From Chytriomyces cf. hyalinus JEL632 (lineage: Eukaryota; Chytridiomycota; Chytridiomycetes; Chytridiales; Chytriomycetaceae): DNA of 64,000 nt. Below, one piece after another: positions 62,730 to 64,000 of this stretch (positions within the stretch are counted from its first letter, which is position 1; every line of letters starts with the position of its first letter). Made by a program: the position numbers and the translations under genes. The notes beneath the pieces are model-generated. The model worked only from the letters and a program-made list of their open reading frames with translations. It searched no databases and was not told where the DNA came from. The DNA lies in assembly GCA_025435555.1 (NCBI GenBank), contig JAIWWG010000088.1:62001-126000 (forward strand). The letters run 5' to 3'.

Positions 62730-63500
62730 GGATATGACTGGAAGGGCTCTTAAATGGCTGTTGCTGTACATGCTGTATGCTCACAGATGTTGACAGCAGC
62801 AAGAGGCAGAGGCATGACAAGCTGGAGCCAACCAATGCAAGAGGAGAGTCGCCAAGACACAGGTGCAGCAGATGGATTTGTGGAACTGGTCCCCAATTGA
62901 TGAGGCATATTTCAAGAGCAAGTTTCAGGTCCACAGTCATGACCAGTTGTCTCCATTCTTACAAAGAAACCAGTCTGGTGTTGGAAGTCCTCTGTCTGTT
63001 CAAGTGCAGTTGGGTATCACTCTCTACTGACTAGAGTCAGGGTGCAGTTATGGCATACTGGGGGATGTATTTGGGTACAGCAAAGCATTTATGCATCAGA
63101 CCTTTTGGCATGTTGTTGATGCTATAAATAATCATCTCACTACCAAGGTTATTGCATGAGTTTAGTTTCCTTCATTATTTATTTTTTTCTTCCTCACTTC
63201 TGATTATTATCCTCACATTCCTCAGTTTTCCCAGTAACACTGATGTGGATGGCTGGGACGCAATAAAAGCATCATTTGCTATCAAACATGGATTGCCAGG
63301 CATCATTAGCACAAGATGGAACACATGTGCCCATCAAAAAACCAGTCAGTGATCATTGGAATGTGTTCATCAATCGCAAGGGTTATAACTCCATATTGAT
63401 CCAAGCTGTTGTTGACTATCCTGGAAACGTCTGTGATGCGTACGGCAGTTGTTGAATATCAGTCTCAAGTGATGGAGCACTGTTTACTTCAATAAAGGTT
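62730..63500 (+). pseudogene. PIF/Harbinger-type transposase relic
   Basis: Conserved blocks can be read across frames: WNWSPIDEAYFKSKFQVHSH; LGITLY followed by a stop and GCSYGILGDVFGYSKAFMHQ with TFWHVVDAI; then, after an AT-rich stretch, HGLPGII and, in another frame, DGTHVPIKKPVSDHWNVFIN, followed by RKGYNSILIQAVVDYPGN. The DGTH...NRKGY...QAVVD succession is the signature of Harbinger-type DDE nucleases (first catalytic Asp region). At least one stop and two frame changes occur, and the C-terminal catalytic part is not found before the window's edge. An old, dead copy directly beside the younger Tc1/mariner-like element. Confidence 0.65.
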
Positions 63501-63938
63501 AATTCTCCCTGATTCATCTCTTATTCTCTACTGCAGATAAAGAAGAGTCACGCGCCTCACCATTCCACCAACCTCAATACATATGGGCATGAATTATGAC
63601 ATTGAGTAGGGTAAATGACTAGTAGATACTATAATAAGGAATGAATACATGAATGCTTGCATTCTATAAAGGGTGCAGACTTGCAGATGACGATAGCTTA
63701 TTCCACTATATGATTTCAACTATTCTTGCTCTGATCAAGCATAAACATGGTTGAAAGTAATGGTTTGGAATTCATATTGTGCTTTCGCTGCAAAATTTTC
63801 AATCTGCTGTTTTTGTGACGGCCATAAAAAGAAACACTTGAAAGCCAGCACTAGAGCGAACTGACCAGTTGACCAGTAAAACATGCAAGAAGTGCTCTGT
63901 TTGTATGCACTAAATGAGTCTGCAACAGGAGTTACAGC
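63501..63938. other. AT-rich sequence without supported gene
   Basis: Follows the Harbinger relic. No frame, repeat or RNA gene could be supported; it may still be part of that element. Confidence 0.35.
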
Positions 63939-64000
63939 ATGGATTTGGAGGCTGACTCTGAAACCCCCACTGATCTCACTGCCGGGCCAGCGGAACCTTC
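63939..64000 (+). CDS. Possible start of a further gene, cut by the window edge
   Basis: An ATG preceded by TTACAGC opens MDLEADSETPTDLTAGPAEP and stays open to the edge. Twenty acidic codons are too few to judge; it could be the N-terminus of a gene or a chance frame. Confidence 0.2.
   Translation, partial: MDLEADSETPTDLTAGPAEP

Noticed and set aside
1-64000. CRISPR array, bacterial operon signals or rRNA genes
   Set aside because: No spaced direct repeats, Shine-Dalgarno pattern or rRNA-like sequence; introns and gene content are eukaryotic.

Overview
The window looks like nuclear DNA of an early-diverging, probably zoosporic (chytrid-like) fungus. The evidence is gene content: short GT-AG introns (mostly 40-75 nt), fungal GH76 cell-wall mannanases, PacC/Rim101-type zinc fingers, a Crinkler-type effector, a centrin-like relic, MT-A70 and METTL25 methyltransferases, TMEM184, CorA, RPL6 and Ctf8. 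The species cannot be told from the sequence alone.

Layout. 1-4.0 kb: end of a C1-domain gene, a PLP aminotransferase (-), a one-pass surface protein (-), and a junction between a truncated minus-strand gene and an orphan last exon of Ran GTPase. 4.3-6.9 kb: a Crinkler-like coiled coil/NTPase/REase gene. 7.6-13.5 kb: a DUF4246 pseudogene, a METTL25-like methyltransferase, a TMEM184 transporter-like gene and a damaged centrin-like gene, then a Crinkler N-terminal relic. 14.2-20.6 kb: three tandem LRR-TM-SAM receptor-like genes. 21.1-22.4 kb: a VAT1-type oxidoreductase. 22.6-31.2 kb: four tandem GH76 genes, two GPI-type (one broken) and two with a transmembrane segment and a low-complexity cytosolic tail. 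32-37.3 kb: CorA, RPL6, a zinc-knuckle protein and a small mitochondrial-type protein. 37.6-42.8 kb: a C2H2 gene, a bulb-lectin gene and a lectin/CAP fusion. 43-46.3 kb: a compact MT-A70 methyltransferase and a C1/Pex24-dysferlin protein. 46.6-52.2 kb: two PacC-like genes on either side of two tandem 7TM paralogs. 52.4-57.9 kb: a two-CNB-domain protein, Ctf8 and a GPCR-like 7TM. 58.3-64 kb: an F-box pseudogene, a 3.36-kb Tc1/mariner-like element with near-identical 141-bp inverted repeats, and a PIF/Harbinger relic.

Themes: cell-surface sensing and wall remodelling (LRR-SAM, GH76, lectins, 7TMs), a candidate RNA or DNA adenine methyltransferase, and a degraded 3' end rich in transposons. Several genes carry in-frame stops or frameshifts at positions where conserved sequence continues on both sides. 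Some sit in homopolymers and may be assembly errors; others look like real decay. Exon borders given here were inferred by eye from splice signals, reading frame and family resemblance.
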